A DNA stretch of 64,000 nt from Rhodopseudomonas julia (GTDB taxonomy: Bacteria > Pseudomonadota > Alphaproteobacteria > Rhizobiales > Afifellaceae), in NCBI RefSeq assembly GCF_030813515.1, contig NZ_JAUSUK010000001.1, positions 1,116,001 through 1,180,000 on the forward strand, read 5' to 3'. Position numbers and translations under genes: made by a program. The notes beneath the pieces were generated by a model. That model was given only the letters and a program-made list of their open reading frames with translations, made no database searches and was not told the origin of the DNA. Of this stretch, positions 50,487 to 59,793 are shown one piece after another. Position 1 is the first letter of the stretch. Each line of letters opens with the position of its first letter.

Positions 50487-51509
50487 ATGACGCCTGCCTT
50501 GAAAATTGCCATCGGTTTCATCGCGCTGAGCGCCGCCATGCCGGCTGCCGCGCAGGAAGTGAACATTTATACGACACGGGAGCCCGGGCTGATTCAGCCC
50601 ATTCTCGATGCCTATACCGCCGAGACGGGGACGGCGGTGAACACGGTGTTCCTTCAGGATGGCCTCATCGAGCGGGTCAAGGCGGAGGGCGAAAGCTCAC
50701 CCGCCGATATTCTGATGACGGTGGATTTCGGCGCGCTGATCGATCTCGTCGATGCCGGGCTCACTCAGCCGGTCGAATCGGAGGTTCTTCGTTCGGCCAT
50801 TCCGGAGAGCCTGCGCGACCCGAAGGGCAATTGGTTCGCGCTCTCGGGACGTGCGCGCATCGTCTACGCGGCACGTGATCTCGACCTCGATTCCATCACC
50901 TATGAGGAGCTCGCCGATGAGAAATGGCGCGAGCGTCTGTGCATCCGCTCCGGCCAGCATCCTTACAATACGGCCCTCTTCGCCGCCTATATCGCCCATC
51001 ATGGCGAAGAAGCCGCGGAAGAATGGTTGCGTGGTTTGAAAGCGAACCAGGCCCGCCCGGCAGCCGGCGGCGATCGTGACGGCGCCCGCGATATTGCGGC
51101 CGGCATCTGCGATATCGCGGTCGGCAATTCCTACTATGTCGGCCGCATGAAAAGCGGCGGTGGCGGTGCCGAACAGGTCGAATGGGGCGATGCGATCAAA
51201 GTTCTGATCCCAACCTTCGAGGATGGCGGAACGCATGTGAACATCACCGGCGCCAGCGTCGCCGCACACGCGCCCAATCGCGAGGAAGCCATCGAGCTCC
51301 TGGAATACCTGGTGTCCGACGAAGCCCAGAAACTCTATGCCGAGGCCAATTTCGAGCATCCGATCACAAAGACGGCCGAGCCGCATCCGATAGTCGCCTC
51401 TTTCGGTGAGGTCGTTCCCGACACGATCTCGCTCGGACAGGTGCTGCCTCACCGCACGGTGGCGAGCGAGATGGTCGACCGCCTGAACTTCGATACCTTT
51501 GAGAACTGA
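50487..51509 (+). CDS. fbpA: Ferric iron ABC transporter periplasmic binding protein (FbpA/FutA-like)
   Basis: This is a 340-residue periplasmic protein. Its signal peptide is IAIGFIALSAAMPAAAQ. The mature N-terminus EVNIYTTREPGLIQPIL is characteristic. DILMTVDFGALIDLVDAGL and AVGNSYYVGRMKSG follow, the latter with the adjacent tyrosines that coordinate Fe(III) in this family. GTHVNITGASVAAHAPN is also typical. GGAGAGG precedes the ATG. It sits between the ATPase and permease genes and behind a putative iron operator. Confidence 0.92.
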   Translation: MTPALKIAIGFIALSAAMPAAAQEVNIYTTREPGLIQPILDAYTAETGTAVNTVFLQDGLIERVKAEGESSPADILMTVDFGALIDLVDAGLTQPVESEVLRSAIPESLRDPKGNWFALSGRARIVYAARDLDLDSITYEELADEKWRERLCIRSGQHPYNTALFAAYIAHHGEEAAEEWLRGLKANQARPAAGGDRDGARDIAAGICDIAVGNSYYVGRMKSGGGGAEQVEWGDAIKVLIPTFEDGGTHVNITGASVAAHAPNREEAIELLEYLVSDEAQKLYAEANFEHPITKTAEPHPIVASFGEVVPDTISLGQVLPHRTVASEMVDRLNFDTFEN

Positions 51510-51541
51510 GCGAGGGAGCCCGCCTCCCGCGCGCGTTTCCC

Positions 51542-53305
51542 ATGAGTGAACTGGCTCTCAGGCCAATGCGCAGGCGCGCACGGCTCATCCCGAACGGATG
51601 GGCCGTGTTCGCGTTCGGGGTGGCCTTTTTTGCCGTCCTGCCGATCGTGGTCATCCTCACGACCGCCATGGAAGACACCGGCTCGCTCTGGTCCCATGTC
51701 GTGGCTGGGATCCTGCCGCAAGCGACCCGCACGACGCTGACACTCCTTCTGGGCACAGCCATTCTGGTCACAGTAATCGGAACAGGTTGCGCCTGGCTCG
51801 TCACGGCGTACCGATTTCGCGGCCGCGCGTTCCTGGAATGGGGGCTGCTGTTGCCGCTGGCCGTGCCGACCTACATCATGGCCTATGCCTATATGGATGT
51901 GCTGAGCCCGCTCGGCTTCATCCAAGGCGTGATCCGCGACCTTCTCGGCTATTCCAGTCCGCGCGAATTTCGGCTGCCGGACATACGCGCCATGTGGGGG
52001 GCGATCACCCTCTTCGGCTTCGTCCTCTACCCTTACGTCTATCTGACCACTCGCATGATGTTCCTCACGCAGGCGGCCAACCTCGTGGAGGCTTCGCGCA
52101 CATTGGGGACGAGCCGTTCCGCCGTGTTCTGGCGGGTGGCGTTGCCGCTTGCGCGCCCGGCAATTGCGATTGGGGTCAGCCTCGCGCTCATGGAAACGCT
52201 CAACGACATCGGCGCGTCGCAGTTTCTCGGCGTGCGGACGTTGACGGCGTCGGTCTATACGACCTGGATCGTCCGCAACGACCTTGCAGGGGCAACCCAG
52301 ATCGCCAGCGCCATGCTGATCTTCGTGGTCGTGCTGATCTGGCTTGAGCGTTTCGCACGGCGGCGCCAGCGCTACGCCACCAACGCCCAGCGCTCGCGGG
52401 CCATGGCTGCGCGCCCCCTCACCGGCGTGAAAGGCGCCCTGGCCTTTACTATCGGCTTTCTCCCGATCTTCATCGGGTTCGTCGGCCCGGCGTCCTATCT
52501 TCTGACCGCTGCCATCCGGCGTATCGAATTCGCCGGCATCTCGCCCCACATCGTGCAGGCGACGATCAACACGGTCGCGGTCTCGGCCGCAGCAACAGTG
52601 TTCGTTCTCGTCGCGGGCTTCGTCGTCGCTTATGCCAGCCGCATCCGTTCCGGGCCGTGGTCTGGGAGCTTTCTGCGCCTCTCCACACTGGGCTACGCCG
52701 TGCCAGGGACGGTTCTGGCGATCGGGGTCCTCATCCCCGTTGCGGCGCTCGACCGCTTCATCGATCGCAGCGCCAGCGATTGGTTCGGCCTGTCGACGGG
52801 CCTGTTGTTCATGGGGTCCGGTTGCGCCCTCGTCTATGCGTACACGGCCCGCTTCCTCGCCATCTCCTCCGGAGGCATAGAGGCGGGACTAAGCCGCATC
52901 CCGACCTCCTATGATCATGCCGCCCGCACGCTCGGCTATACCTCGACCGGTTCGCTTTTGAGGGTCCACCTGCCCCTGTCACGCACGGCGCTCACGGCCG
53001 CGGGCCTTCTCGTCTTCGTCGATTGCATGAAGGAGCTGCCCGCGACGCTTCTCCTGCGCCCGCTCAATTTCGAGAGCCTCGCAACCCTCCTTTATGGCGA
53101 AGCCGCCCGTGGAACCTATGAAGATGCCGCTCTCGCCGCTCTGGTGATCGTGGCGATCGGGATGCTGCCGGTGACGTTGCTGGCGCGGGTGGGAACCTCT
53201 TCATCGGAGCCCGCCGCCCTGCGCGACCGCGCGCAGGACGACCGCTCTGGCGGACCAGTCTCAGAAGCTGACAGTGAAGCGCTCGTCACTCGAATGGTTC
53301 GATAA
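51542..53305 (+). CDS. fbpB: Ferric iron ABC transporter permease (FbpB-like, fused double domain)
   Basis: This is a 587-residue permease with two binding-protein-dependent transport domains and about twelve helices. The two EAA-type loops are [20 protein letters not shown] (near 180) and [20 protein letters not shown] (near 460). The helix signature [20 protein letters not shown] is typical of the Fe(III) group. It starts 32 bases after fbpA. Its 3' end overlaps the convergent acetyltransferase gene by 20 bases. Confidence 0.92.
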   Translation: MSELALRPMRRRARLIPNGWAVFAFGVAFFAVLPIVVILTTAMEDTGSLWSHVVAGILPQATRTTLTLLLGTAILVTVIGTGCAWLVTAYRFRGRAFLEWGLLLPLAVPTYIMAYAYMDVLSPLGFIQGVIRDLLGYSSPREFRLPDIRAMWGAITLFGFVLYPYVYLTTRMMFLTQAANLVEASRTLGTSRSAVFWRVALPLARPAIAIGVSLALMETLNDIGASQFLGVRTLTASVYTTWIVRNDLAGATQIASAMLIFVVVLIWLERFARRRQRYATNAQRSRAMAARPLTGVKGALAFTIGFLPIFIGFVGPASYLLTAAIRRIEFAGISPHIVQATINTVAVSAAATVFVLVAGFVVAYASRIRSGPWSGSFLRLSTLGYAVPGTVLAIGVLIPVAALDRFIDRSASDWFGLSTGLLFMGSGCALVYAYTARFLAISSGGIEAGLSRIPTSYDHAARTLGYTSTGSLLRVHLPLSRTALTAAGLLVFVDCMKELPATLLLRPLNFESLATLLYGEAARGTYEDAALAALVIVAIGMLPVTLLARVGTSSSEPAALRDRAQDDRSGGPVSEADSEALVTRMVR

Positions 53306-53924
53306 CCTCCCGCCAGTGGCGATGAAGGGCCGGAATATCGCCGCTGGTGAGGATCGGCATAGCCTGCTTCAACGCAGCGTCGTCCCAATCCCACCAGCGA
53401 AGTTCGAGGAGCTGGGCGATGTGCGTCTCGTCAAATCGCTTGCGGATGACCTTGGCAGGATTGCCGCCCACGATGGCGTAAGGTTCGACGTCCTTTGTGA
53501 CGAGGGCTCTGGTTCCGATGACGGCGCCATCGCCGATCGTGACGCCCGGCATGATGATCGCCTCGGACCCGATCCACACATCGTTGCCGATCACCGTATC
53601 GCCCGCCGGCCGATATCCATTCTCCGCTCCTGCGAAGGCGAGAACATCGGACATCCAATAGAACGGGAACGTGCTGATCCAATCGTTTCTGTGGCCCTGG
53701 TTGCCGGCCATGATAAAGGCCGCACCCGAACCGATCGAACAGAACGAGCCGATGATGAGCCTGTCGACACCTTCATCCGGCAAGAGGAAACGGGCGCACT
53801 CATCGAAGCCGTGCCCATGATAATAGCCGGAATAATAGCTGTAGCGTCCGACTTGGATGTTCGGGTTGGTGACGAGACGATCAAGAGTGATGCCCCTGAA
53901 GGGGCTCTCAAAGACATTTGCCAT
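53286..53924 (-). CDS. CatB/Vat-type xenobiotic acetyltransferase
   Basis: This is a 212-residue hexapeptide-repeat acetyltransferase closely matching the type B chloramphenicol/streptogramin acetyltransferase layout. It has [40 protein letters not shown] followed by H, and [11 protein letters not shown] with the catalytic His in [24 protein letters not shown] and [19 protein letters not shown] follow. Whether it acts on antibiotics or another hydroxyl substrate cannot be told. It is a different type from the shorter 37213 protein. Confidence 0.88.
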   Translation of the reverse strand: MANVFESPFRGITLDRLVTNPNIQVGRYSYYSGYYHGHGFDECARFLLPDEGVDRLIIGSFCSIGSGAAFIMAGNQGHRNDWISTFPFYWMSDVLAFAGAENGYRPAGDTVIGNDVWIGSEAIIMPGVTIGDGAVIGTRALVTKDVEPYAIVGGNPAKVIRKRFDETHIAQLLELRWWDWDDAALKQAMPILTSGDIPALHRHWREVIEPFE

Positions 53925-54304
53925 AGCGATTACCGTACGCTCGCAAGCCGCATATGCGGCAACGCATCACCCGCAAATCTGCAGGCGAACATGGGCAAGA
54001 GATCTCCAGGATCGCTTGCCACGCGCTTCTGACGTCAGAGACGCTGAAGCGGTATGCGGGTGGTACAGTCTGCGGACTTCATGTCGTCATCATGCTGCGC
54101 AAATCGGCGCGCTAATATGGCGGAGGGAGAGGGATAGCGATGAGAACTACGTCTACGCTATAGCCGTCCCAAACCCCTCGTAAGCACGGAGCCCAAATAT
54201 CTGACAAGATGAGTAAAATCTCTCTTGGCGTGATCTGGCTCTACCATGTCGCTTGGCCGCCAATGGACCAGAGCAGGCCAGTCAGCCGAGCCCTCAATAT
54301 TGCG
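53925..54304. other. Low-GC intergenic region containing the distal att-like repeat
   Basis: These 380 bases have no gene and are less GC-rich than their surroundings. They contain the 18-bp copy of the tRNA-Ser 3' end at 54118-54135. I see no integrase fragment. Confidence 0.5.
54118..54135. repeat. att-like direct repeat (distal copy of tRNA-Ser 3' end)
   Basis: TGGCGGAGGGAGAGGGAT here is identical to 56188-56205, the last 18 bases of the tRNA-Ser gene including the encoded CCA. The identity begins exactly at the tRNA 3' terminus and ends abruptly on both sides. This is the usual geometry of attL/attR after tRNA-targeted integration. Confidence 0.7.
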
Positions 54305-54532
54305 TCATTTACCTTGGAAGAAGCTGTCGATCTCCCCGACGAACAGCTCCGGTTTGTCGAGATTGACGACGTGGGTCGTTCCACCATGCACAAGAACGAC
54401 ATTGGTTGCGGGGGCGTTGGCAGATGCAACAACCTTGTCGGGTACTTGGGCGTTGGCAGGCCCCTCGGCATAGGCGGGGCCTGCAACCGACAGCGCCAGC
54501 AGGGTGGCAGTCAGAGTTCTCACCATGGACAT
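54305..54532 (-). pseudogene. Internally deleted alpha/beta hydrolase, in-frame remnant
   Basis: This 75-residue frame has a good ribosome-binding site and a signal peptide (LTATLLALSVAGPAYA). It then has the first strand and oxyanion turn of a secreted alpha/beta hydrolase, ATNVVLVHGG. That runs straight into THVVNLDKPELFVGEIDSFF, which resembles the catalytic-His region and C-terminal helix of the same fold. The nucleophile elbow and lid are missing. An in-frame internal deletion of roughly 600 bases explains this. A genuine small secreted protein is less likely. Confidence 0.62.
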
Positions 54533-54603
54533 TCCATGACCTTCCGGATTTGCTGGAGCGCAACGAGTGTCGCTCCCACCGCTTCCCGGAAACCGGCGCG
54601 CGG

Positions 54604-55350
54604 TCAGACCGCCGCGACCCCGCCATCGACGAAGAGCTCATGGCCCGCGACGAAGCTGCTTTCGCTCGACGCCAGGAACAAGACGGCATTCGCGACCTCT
54701 TCGACGTGCCCCAGGCGTCCGAGCGGAACTCTCTTGATCACCTCTTCCTCCGCCCCCCGCCCTGAGTCGAAGTGGTCCCGCATCAGCCGGGTCTCGGTGG
54801 CGCCGGGAGAAACGACATTCACGCGAATGCCGCGTTCCTTCAGGTCGAGGGTCCAGCTCCGTGCGAAGGAGCGCACCGCCGCCTTGCTGGCGTTGTAGAG
54901 TGACTGTCCGGCGTAGGCCTTCGATCCAGCGACCGAGCCGTTGAGAACGATCACGCCCCCTTGCGTCATCAGCGGCAATGCCTTCTGCACCGTGAAGATC
55001 AGACCCTTCACGTTGAGGCCGAACGTCGAGTCGAAATGCGCTTCCTCGATCGCTTCAAGCGGGATGGGTTGGTGCATGCCAGCGTTGGCGAAGACGACAT
55101 CGACCCTGCCGTGGTCACGCTCGACGCGCTCGTAGAGCGACGTCAGGTCGGCGAGGTTCGTGACATCTCCCTGCACGCCGATCGCGCCGTGACCGATCTG
55201 GCTGACCGCCTGATCGAGCAACTCCTGCCGCCGTGCGGTGATGTATACCCGGGCGCCTTCTTCCGCGAAGCGCTGCGCGGACGCCAAGCCGATGCCGTCG
55301 CTGCCACCGGTGATCACCACGACCTTGTCTTCGAACCGTTTCGCCATCAT
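54604..55350 (-). CDS. SDR-family oxidoreductase
   Basis: This is a classical short-chain dehydrogenase/reductase of about 248 residues. It has the cofactor loop VVITGGSDGIGLASAQRF, NAGMHQPIPLE, and the catalytic Ser/Tyr/Lys set in NGSVAGSKAYAGQSLYNASK. VNVVSPGATETRLM and HELFVDGGVAAV follow. The start is one of two ATGs at 55350/55347. It is divergent from a TetR regulator across a short region holding palindromes, so it is probably repressed by it. Substrate unknown. Confidence 0.9.
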   Translation of the reverse strand: MMAKRFEDKVVVITGGSDGIGLASAQRFAEEGARVYITARRQELLDQAVSQIGHGAIGVQGDVTNLADLTSLYERVERDHGRVDVVFANAGMHQPIPLEAIEEAHFDSTFGLNVKGLIFTVQKALPLMTQGGVIVLNGSVAGSKAYAGQSLYNASKAAVRSFARSWTLDLKERGIRVNVVSPGATETRLMRDHFDSGRGAEEEVIKRVPLGRLGHVEEVANAVLFLASSESSFVAGHELFVDGGVAAV

Positions 55351-55362
55351 ATCGTCCTTTGT

Positions 55363-55406
55363 GTAAGTGGACTGAATCTCCACTTACTATATGGAGAGAG
55401 TCTCCA
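55363..55406. promoter_or_regulatory. Probable TetR operator (two palindromes)
   Basis: GTAAGTGGA-CTGAATC-TCCACTTAC (55363-55387) is a perfect 9-bp-arm palindrome. TGGAGA-GAG-TCTCCA (55392-55406) is a second one. The half-site TCTCCACTTA recurs 24 bases apart. Both lie between the divergent SDR and TetR genes, the classic place for an autoregulating TetR-family repressor. Confidence 0.72.
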
Positions 55407-55428
55407 CTTAACAAGCCGGGGGAGAAAA

Positions 55429-55992
55429 ATGAGCGAATCTGGTCTACGCGCCGATGCGGAACGGAACCGCCAACGCATTCTCGTCGCGGCGGAGGCGCTG
55501 TTTCTGGAACGGGGCGCGAGTGTCTCGCTGGATGAGGTGGCCAAACGAGCCAAGGTCGGGGCCGGCACGCTTTACCGCCGCTTCCCGACGCGAGAGGCGC
55601 TTTTGGCGGCCACCAGCAACGAACGCTTCACGTCAGTCGCGGAGGCGAGCCGCGCGCGCGATGCGGATCATGGGCCCGAGGAGGCGCTCCGTCATTTTCT
55701 CGAGGAGCTCGCGCTGAACACGAGCGTCTACCGGAGCCTCGCCGCGTCGCTCGGGACCGTCATCCAACACGGGACGCCCGGCTGTAACGCGATCACCGAG
55801 GAAGGGCACCGACTGCTTCGGCGCGCGAAGGAGGCCGGGATCGTGCGTGAAGACGCCAGCTTCGACGACATCATCTGCGTTGTCAGCGCAATATCCATCG
55901 CGGTCGAAAAGGAAACCGCACCAGCGCCGCGCGTTGCCCATCTGGTGGACCTGCTCTTCAACGGTATGCGCGCACATTTACAGATCCGGTGA
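55429..55992 (+). CDS. TetR/AcrR-family transcriptional repressor
   Basis: This is a 187-residue regulator. The N-terminal helix-turn-helix region reads RILVAAEALFLERGASVSLD, EVAKRAKVGAGTLYRRF, PTREALLAA, close to the TetR consensus. The C-terminal ligand-binding part includes SLGTVIQHGTPGCNAITEEG. GGGGGAG precedes the ATG. It very likely controls the divergent SDR gene through the palindromes at 55363-55406. The ligand is unknown. Confidence 0.92.
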   Translation: MSESGLRADAERNRQRILVAAEALFLERGASVSLDEVAKRAKVGAGTLYRRFPTREALLAATSNERFTSVAEASRARDADHGPEEALRHFLEELALNTSVYRSLAASLGTVIQHGTPGCNAITEEGHRLLRRAKEAGIVREDASFDDIICVVSAISIAVEKETAPAPRVAHLVDLLFNGMRAHLQIR

Positions 55993-56187
55993 CCTGTGAG
56001 GTCCGATTTTGCAGGATACGCATACAAGCGGGGTGTTTCAGAGGGGTGCCGCAGCCGAGTTTCCGCCAGCGTTTTCACCCCCGTTATCCGATTGTTTGCA
56101 GGATGCCGCCGATGGTCTGCTCGATGCGCGCCCTTGCGCTGTAGAGGAGCCTGGCGAAATGGACCGGCTGTTCTTTCTCGTTGGCAG

Positions 56188-56205
56188 TGGCGGAGGGAGA
56201 GGGAT
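56188..56205. repeat. att-like direct repeat (3' end of tRNA-Ser)
   Basis: This is the proximal copy of the 18-bp repeat TGGCGGAGGGAGAGGGAT, forming the acceptor-stem 3' strand, CCA and part of the T arm of tRNA-Ser. The tRNA is kept intact, as usual for tRNA-targeted integrases that restore the gene. Confidence 0.7.
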
Positions 56206-56277
56206 TCGAACCCTCGAGACGGTTGCCCGCCTACACGCGTTCCAGGCGTGCGCCTTCGACCACTCGGCCATCCCTCC
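56188..56277 (-). tRNA. tRNA-Ser (GGA anticodon)
   Basis: This is a 90-base class II tRNA on the minus strand. The acceptor arms GGAGGGA and TCCCTCC pair. The D arm begins TGGCCGAGTGGTCGAAGGC. The anticodon GGA is at 56243-56241 in a loop flanked by CGCCT/ACGCG. A long variable arm typical of tRNA-Ser follows, then the T loop GGTTCGAATCC and an encoded CCA. It reads UCC/UCU serine codons. Confidence 0.95.
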
Positions 56278-56573
56278 AGCGAGGCTCCCCTTTAGCGATG
56301 CCGCGCCGCGAGGGCAAGGCGGAGAGCACGAATTCGTCGCTGTTGCGGTCAGCGCCGTTTCGGCCTTCTGCGACGGGCGCCCAATCTTGCGATCGGGACC
56401 GGCCGCGGCGGCCCCGACAAGGCGTCCGGTCGGTGACCGGGCGCGCAGACGAGGCCTGATGCGAAACGTCGAAGACCGAGCGTCGACGAAAAGCCGGAGC
56501 GCGATTGCACGCGCGCCAGCGCGGCCCTACCTAATGAGCCAGGAATGAAACCTCAAGTGCTGCGCAAAGCCAG

Positions 56574-56897
56574 ATGATCCGCTTTCTTCTTCGTTTCCTG
56601 GCCATCTGGCTCGCTGCCGCAGGCCTCGTCATGGCCGTCATCGATGCGGCGAAATCGATCGCCGAATCACGCCTCGTTCTCACGCCCTTTGCCGAGACCT
56701 GGGCGAATTGGGCGGCCGCGAGCCTCGATGCGGCGCATCATGCCGTTGCCGACAAAGTGCCGTGGCTCTGGGCGTTTCTCGAAAAGGTGGTGCTGACGGC
56801 ACCGACCTTCGCCGTCTTGCTGGTCGTGGCCGCACTCCTCTTCTGGCTCGGCCGGCCGCGGCGGCGTTTCACCTTCGCGCATGAGCGCGACCTTTAG
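56574..56897 (+). CDS. Small two-helix membrane protein, unknown function
   Basis: This 107-residue protein has two predicted membrane helices (FLLRFLAIWLAAAGLVMAVI and APTFAVLLVVAALLFWLGRP) joined by an about 45-residue loop, with a basic C-terminus (RPRRRFTFAHERDL). It lies 33 bases before msrA on the same strand, so co-transcription is plausible. I do not recognise a characterised family. Confidence 0.7.
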   Translation: MIRFLLRFLAIWLAAAGLVMAVIDAAKSIAESRLVLTPFAETWANWAAASLDAAHHAVADKVPWLWAFLEKVVLTAPTFAVLLVVAALLFWLGRPRRRFTFAHERDL

Positions 56898-56930
56898 ACG
56901 ACGCGACCTCCAGAAAAAGGACACTCCCCC

Positions 56931-57596
56931 ATGTTCCCCTTCGACCGGTTCGCCAAGAAAACCAACCTTCCGCAGCCCGAAGAGGCGTTGCCCGGCCGCG
57001 CTGAAGCGCTGCCGACGGCCGAGACGCATTTCGTCAATGGCCGCTCCCTCAAAGGGCCCTATCCGGAGGGTCTCAAGACGGCGGTCTTCGGTCTCGGCTG
57101 CTTCTGGGGGGCGGAGCGCGTCTTCTGGCAGACGGACGGCGTCTATGTGACGGCGGTTGGCTATGCGGGCGGCGTCACGCCGAATCCGACCTACCGAGAA
57201 GTGTGCACCGGCGGCACCGGCCACAACGAGGTGGTGCTCGTCGTCTACGACCCGAATGTCATCAGCTATTCGAAGCTCCTCGCCCGCTTCTTCGAAGCGC
57301 ATGATCCAACCCAGGGCATGCGCCAGGGCAACGATGTCGGCACGCAATACCGCTCGGGCATCTACGTCTTCGACGAGGAGCAGAGGCGAAAGGCCGAAAC
57401 GGCCAAGGCGGCCTATGCGAAGGTTCTGAAAGACAAGGGCTTCGGACCGATCACGACGGAGATCGTCGAGGCCCCCGCCTTCTATTTCGCCGAGGATTAC
57501 CACCAGCAGTATCTGGCGAAAAATCCCGGCGGCTATTGCGGCCTCGGTGGCACCGGCCTCTCCTGCCCCTCCGTGCCGGAGAATGCGGCCGCCTGA
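56931..57596 (+). CDS. msrA: Peptide-methionine (S)-S-oxide reductase MsrA
   Basis: This is a 221-residue repair enzyme. The catalytic cysteine is in [16 protein letters not shown] near residue 57. [20 protein letters not shown] and [11 protein letters not shown] follow, then [20 protein letters not shown] and YRSGIY. The resolving-cysteine region is [14 protein letters not shown] at the C-terminus. It reduces methionine-S-sulfoxide with thioredoxin. An AAAGGA element precedes the ATG. Length is typical of the longer alphaproteobacterial form. Confidence 0.97.
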   Translation: MFPFDRFAKKTNLPQPEEALPGRAEALPTAETHFVNGRSLKGPYPEGLKTAVFGLGCFWGAERVFWQTDGVYVTAVGYAGGVTPNPTYREVCTGGTGHNEVVLVVYDPNVISYSKLLARFFEAHDPTQGMRQGNDVGTQYRSGIYVFDEEQRRKAETAKAAYAKVLKDKGFGPITTEIVEAPAFYFAEDYHQQYLAKNPGGYCGLGGTGLSCPSVPENAAA

Positions 57597-57667
57597 TCAG
57601 GCGAGATATCAAACTCCGCCGTACGGAGAGCGACAGAGCACCTGCGACCCCCCTCGTCAGAAGAGGC

Positions 57668-58705
57668 TCAGCGGATCACGGCCGGCCGCGCCTGCGGCAG
57701 GGTATGCGGCATCGACGGCGCGCCGGGCGCCCCGACATCGGGGCGTAGCGCCACGGCCTTGGCCGCCACGTCGGCCGGAACATCGTCCCCATAGGCGGCA
57801 AGCGCGGTGATCGTGCCAGGCTTATCGCCGGACGCCAGCACCTGGCGGCAGGCATTGGGCAGATCGTCGAGCGTCGTCTCACGCTTCTTCGCAGGCTTCT
57901 TGCTTGGCTTTGCCTGTCGATAGGGTTCTTTCGAATACCACCAGGCGAGCGGCGCGCCGCAGCCGTCGTCCTTGCCCGTCGCACGTTGCGGCTCGCAGCC
58001 GGGCGAACCGTCCGGGCAGACAAGACGCACATGGATATGCTCGTTGTGACCCCAATAGGGACGCACCTTGGCAAGCCATGAGCGGTCGCCCGTTGCCGTC
58101 TCGCAGAGCTTCTTCTTGATGCCGGGCGCGACGAAGATACGCTGCACCTCGGGATAGGATGCGGCGCGCTTGATGAGCCTTGCATGCGCATTCGTCCAGC
58201 GTCGCGGATCGACCTCATGCGGCCCGACTTCCACGACGGGAATGGCCGACATCGTCTCGCGCTCCTTTGCCGAGAGCCGGCGCTGCGGCATCGGCTGCAG
58301 CCAGATATCGATGTCGAGACCGACCTGGTGCGAGGCATGGCCCGAGACCATCGGGCCGCCGCGCGGCTGGGACATATCGCCAAGGAGAAGCCCCGGCCAG
58401 CCGTCCTTGGTGGCGGCCTCGCGCCCCAGCCACTCGATGAAATGAATGAGATTCGGATGGCCCCAGATGCGGTTGCGCGACAGGCGCATCGCCTGCCAGT
58501 AGGGGCCGTCGACGGTGATCGCCTCGCCTCCCGCCAGACACCCCTTGGAATAAAACCCGACCGCCGCGGCGCGCCCTTCGGAGGGAAGCTTGGCGGCCCC
58601 GAAATAGCGCTTGGCCGGAATCTGGTCCGCCAGACCCGCGGCCGGCCAGCCCGCCAGAAACAAGGCGCTGAAGGCAAAAACGAGTCTTGGGACGAATCGT
58701 AGCAT
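57668..58705 (-). CDS. mepA: Penicillin-insensitive murein endopeptidase MepA
   Basis: This is a periplasmic zinc endopeptidase of about 345 residues, cleaving D-Ala-mDAP cross-links. A signal peptide (LVFAFSALFLAGWPAAGLA) precedes the M74 domain. Its motifs are IHFIEWLGREAATKDGWPGL, the metal motif SGHASHQVGLDIDIWLQPMP and GHNEHIHVRLVCPDGSPGC. A C-terminal Lys-rich stretch (KPSKKPAKKRE) and short tail are extra to the E. coli protein. I use the ATG at 58705; the frame also has a TTG six bases upstream. Confidence 0.95.
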   Translation of the reverse strand: MLRFVPRLVFAFSALFLAGWPAAGLADQIPAKRYFGAAKLPSEGRAAAVGFYSKGCLAGGEAITVDGPYWQAMRLSRNRIWGHPNLIHFIEWLGREAATKDGWPGLLLGDMSQPRGGPMVSGHASHQVGLDIDIWLQPMPQRRLSAKERETMSAIPVVEVGPHEVDPRRWTNAHARLIKRAASYPEVQRIFVAPGIKKKLCETATGDRSWLAKVRPYWGHNEHIHVRLVCPDGSPGCEPQRATGKDDGCGAPLAWWYSKEPYRQAKPSKKPAKKRETTLDDLPNACRQVLASGDKPGTITALAAYGDDVPADVAAKAVALRPDVGAPGAPSMPHTLPQARPAVIR

Positions 58706-58819
58706 TGGCAAATGCTATCATGCCGGTGCCGTGATCCGAAGCCGGCACCTTACTCTCCTTTAACGCTTTAGAAGCTATCTTTGGCTTGCGTTTGCACGGC
58801 ATTAAGGGGAAGCGTCGAA

Positions 58820-59758
58820 ATGAGCGAGTTTACCGCCTGCGAGGGTCTCGGCGTCGCCGTGCTTCTGCCGTGCCGAGATCAGGCGACCACCATCGAGAAC
58901 GTGGTGCGCGGCTTCCGTGAAGCTCTGCCCGATGCCCGCATCTACGTCTTCGACGAGAATTCCTCCGACGACACCGCCCGTCAGGCGCGAAAGGCTGGCG
59001 CCCGCGTTCTGCGCGGTCCGAGCCACACCCCAAGCCACGCACCGAACCATGCGGTGTGGCGGATGTTCGCTGATATCGACGCCGACATCTATCTTCTCGC
59101 CGCGGGCGACGGCTCCTGCGATCCGGCCGATGCGAGCTCGCTCATCAACGCGCTTTTGACGGAACGCGTCGATATGGTGGTCGGCACCTCGGCGATCCTC
59201 GGCGGCTGCGGCACCGACGACATGCGCCACGGCGCCGGCAGTGTCTTCGACCTCTACCGGCGCTTTTTCGGCACGGGCCTTTCGGCGCGCACCTCCATCT
59301 ACCGCGCCCTCAGCCGGCGCTTCGTCAAGAGCTTCCCGCCGGTCTCCGAAGGGCTCTCCCCTCAGACCGAATTGTCGCTTCATGCAAGCGAGCTCATGGT
59401 GCCCGTCGCCAGCCTGTCGCTTGATGGGGGCCAAGGCGCCAGCGAGCGGAACCCGGCAGAGAATGTGCGTCACGCCGTGAGCGAAGTGGCCACCTTCCTG
59501 CGTGTCATGCAGGTCGCGCGCCCGCTTCCGCTCTTCGGCATCGTCGGCCTCGTTCTCGGCCTTCTCGGATTTCTTGCCGCTCTGCCGGCGCTCTCCGACA
59601 TAGATTCCGTGCAGGCCAGCGCACTTCTTTCGGCGAGCGCTTTCGTGCTTGCGGGAATATCCCTCTCCTGTGGCCTCATCCTGGAGAGCCTGCGCCGCTC
59701 GCGGCTCGAACAGAAGCGCATCCTGTTTTTGAGCGTGCCGGCACTCCCCATTCAGTAG
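58820..59758 (+). CDS. GT2 glycosyltransferase with C-terminal membrane helices (DPM1-like)
   Basis: This is a 312-residue enzyme. Its N-terminal GT-A fold starts VAVLLPCRDQATTIENVVRG, with YVFDENSSDDTARQARKAGA and DIYLLAAGDGSCDPADA in place of a clear DxD. Two C-terminal hydrophobic hairpins (LFGIVGLVLGLLGFLAALPA, ASAFVLAGISLSCGLILESL) anchor it. The layout is that of polyprenyl-phosphate or lipid glycosyltransferases. It is divergent from mepA and distant from the main glycan island. The acidic site GDGS is unusual for a metal-binding DxD. Confidence 0.82.
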   Translation: MSEFTACEGLGVAVLLPCRDQATTIENVVRGFREALPDARIYVFDENSSDDTARQARKAGARVLRGPSHTPSHAPNHAVWRMFADIDADIYLLAAGDGSCDPADASSLINALLTERVDMVVGTSAILGGCGTDDMRHGAGSVFDLYRRFFGTGLSARTSIYRALSRRFVKSFPPVSEGLSPQTELSLHASELMVPVASLSLDGGQGASERNPAENVRHAVSEVATFLRVMQVARPLPLFGIVGLVLGLLGFLAALPALSDIDSVQASALLSASAFVLAGISLSCGLILESLRRSRLEQKRILFLSVPALPIQ

Positions 59759-59793
59759 CCCGATCACACCTCGGCCCTCGCAGAACGCGGCGG

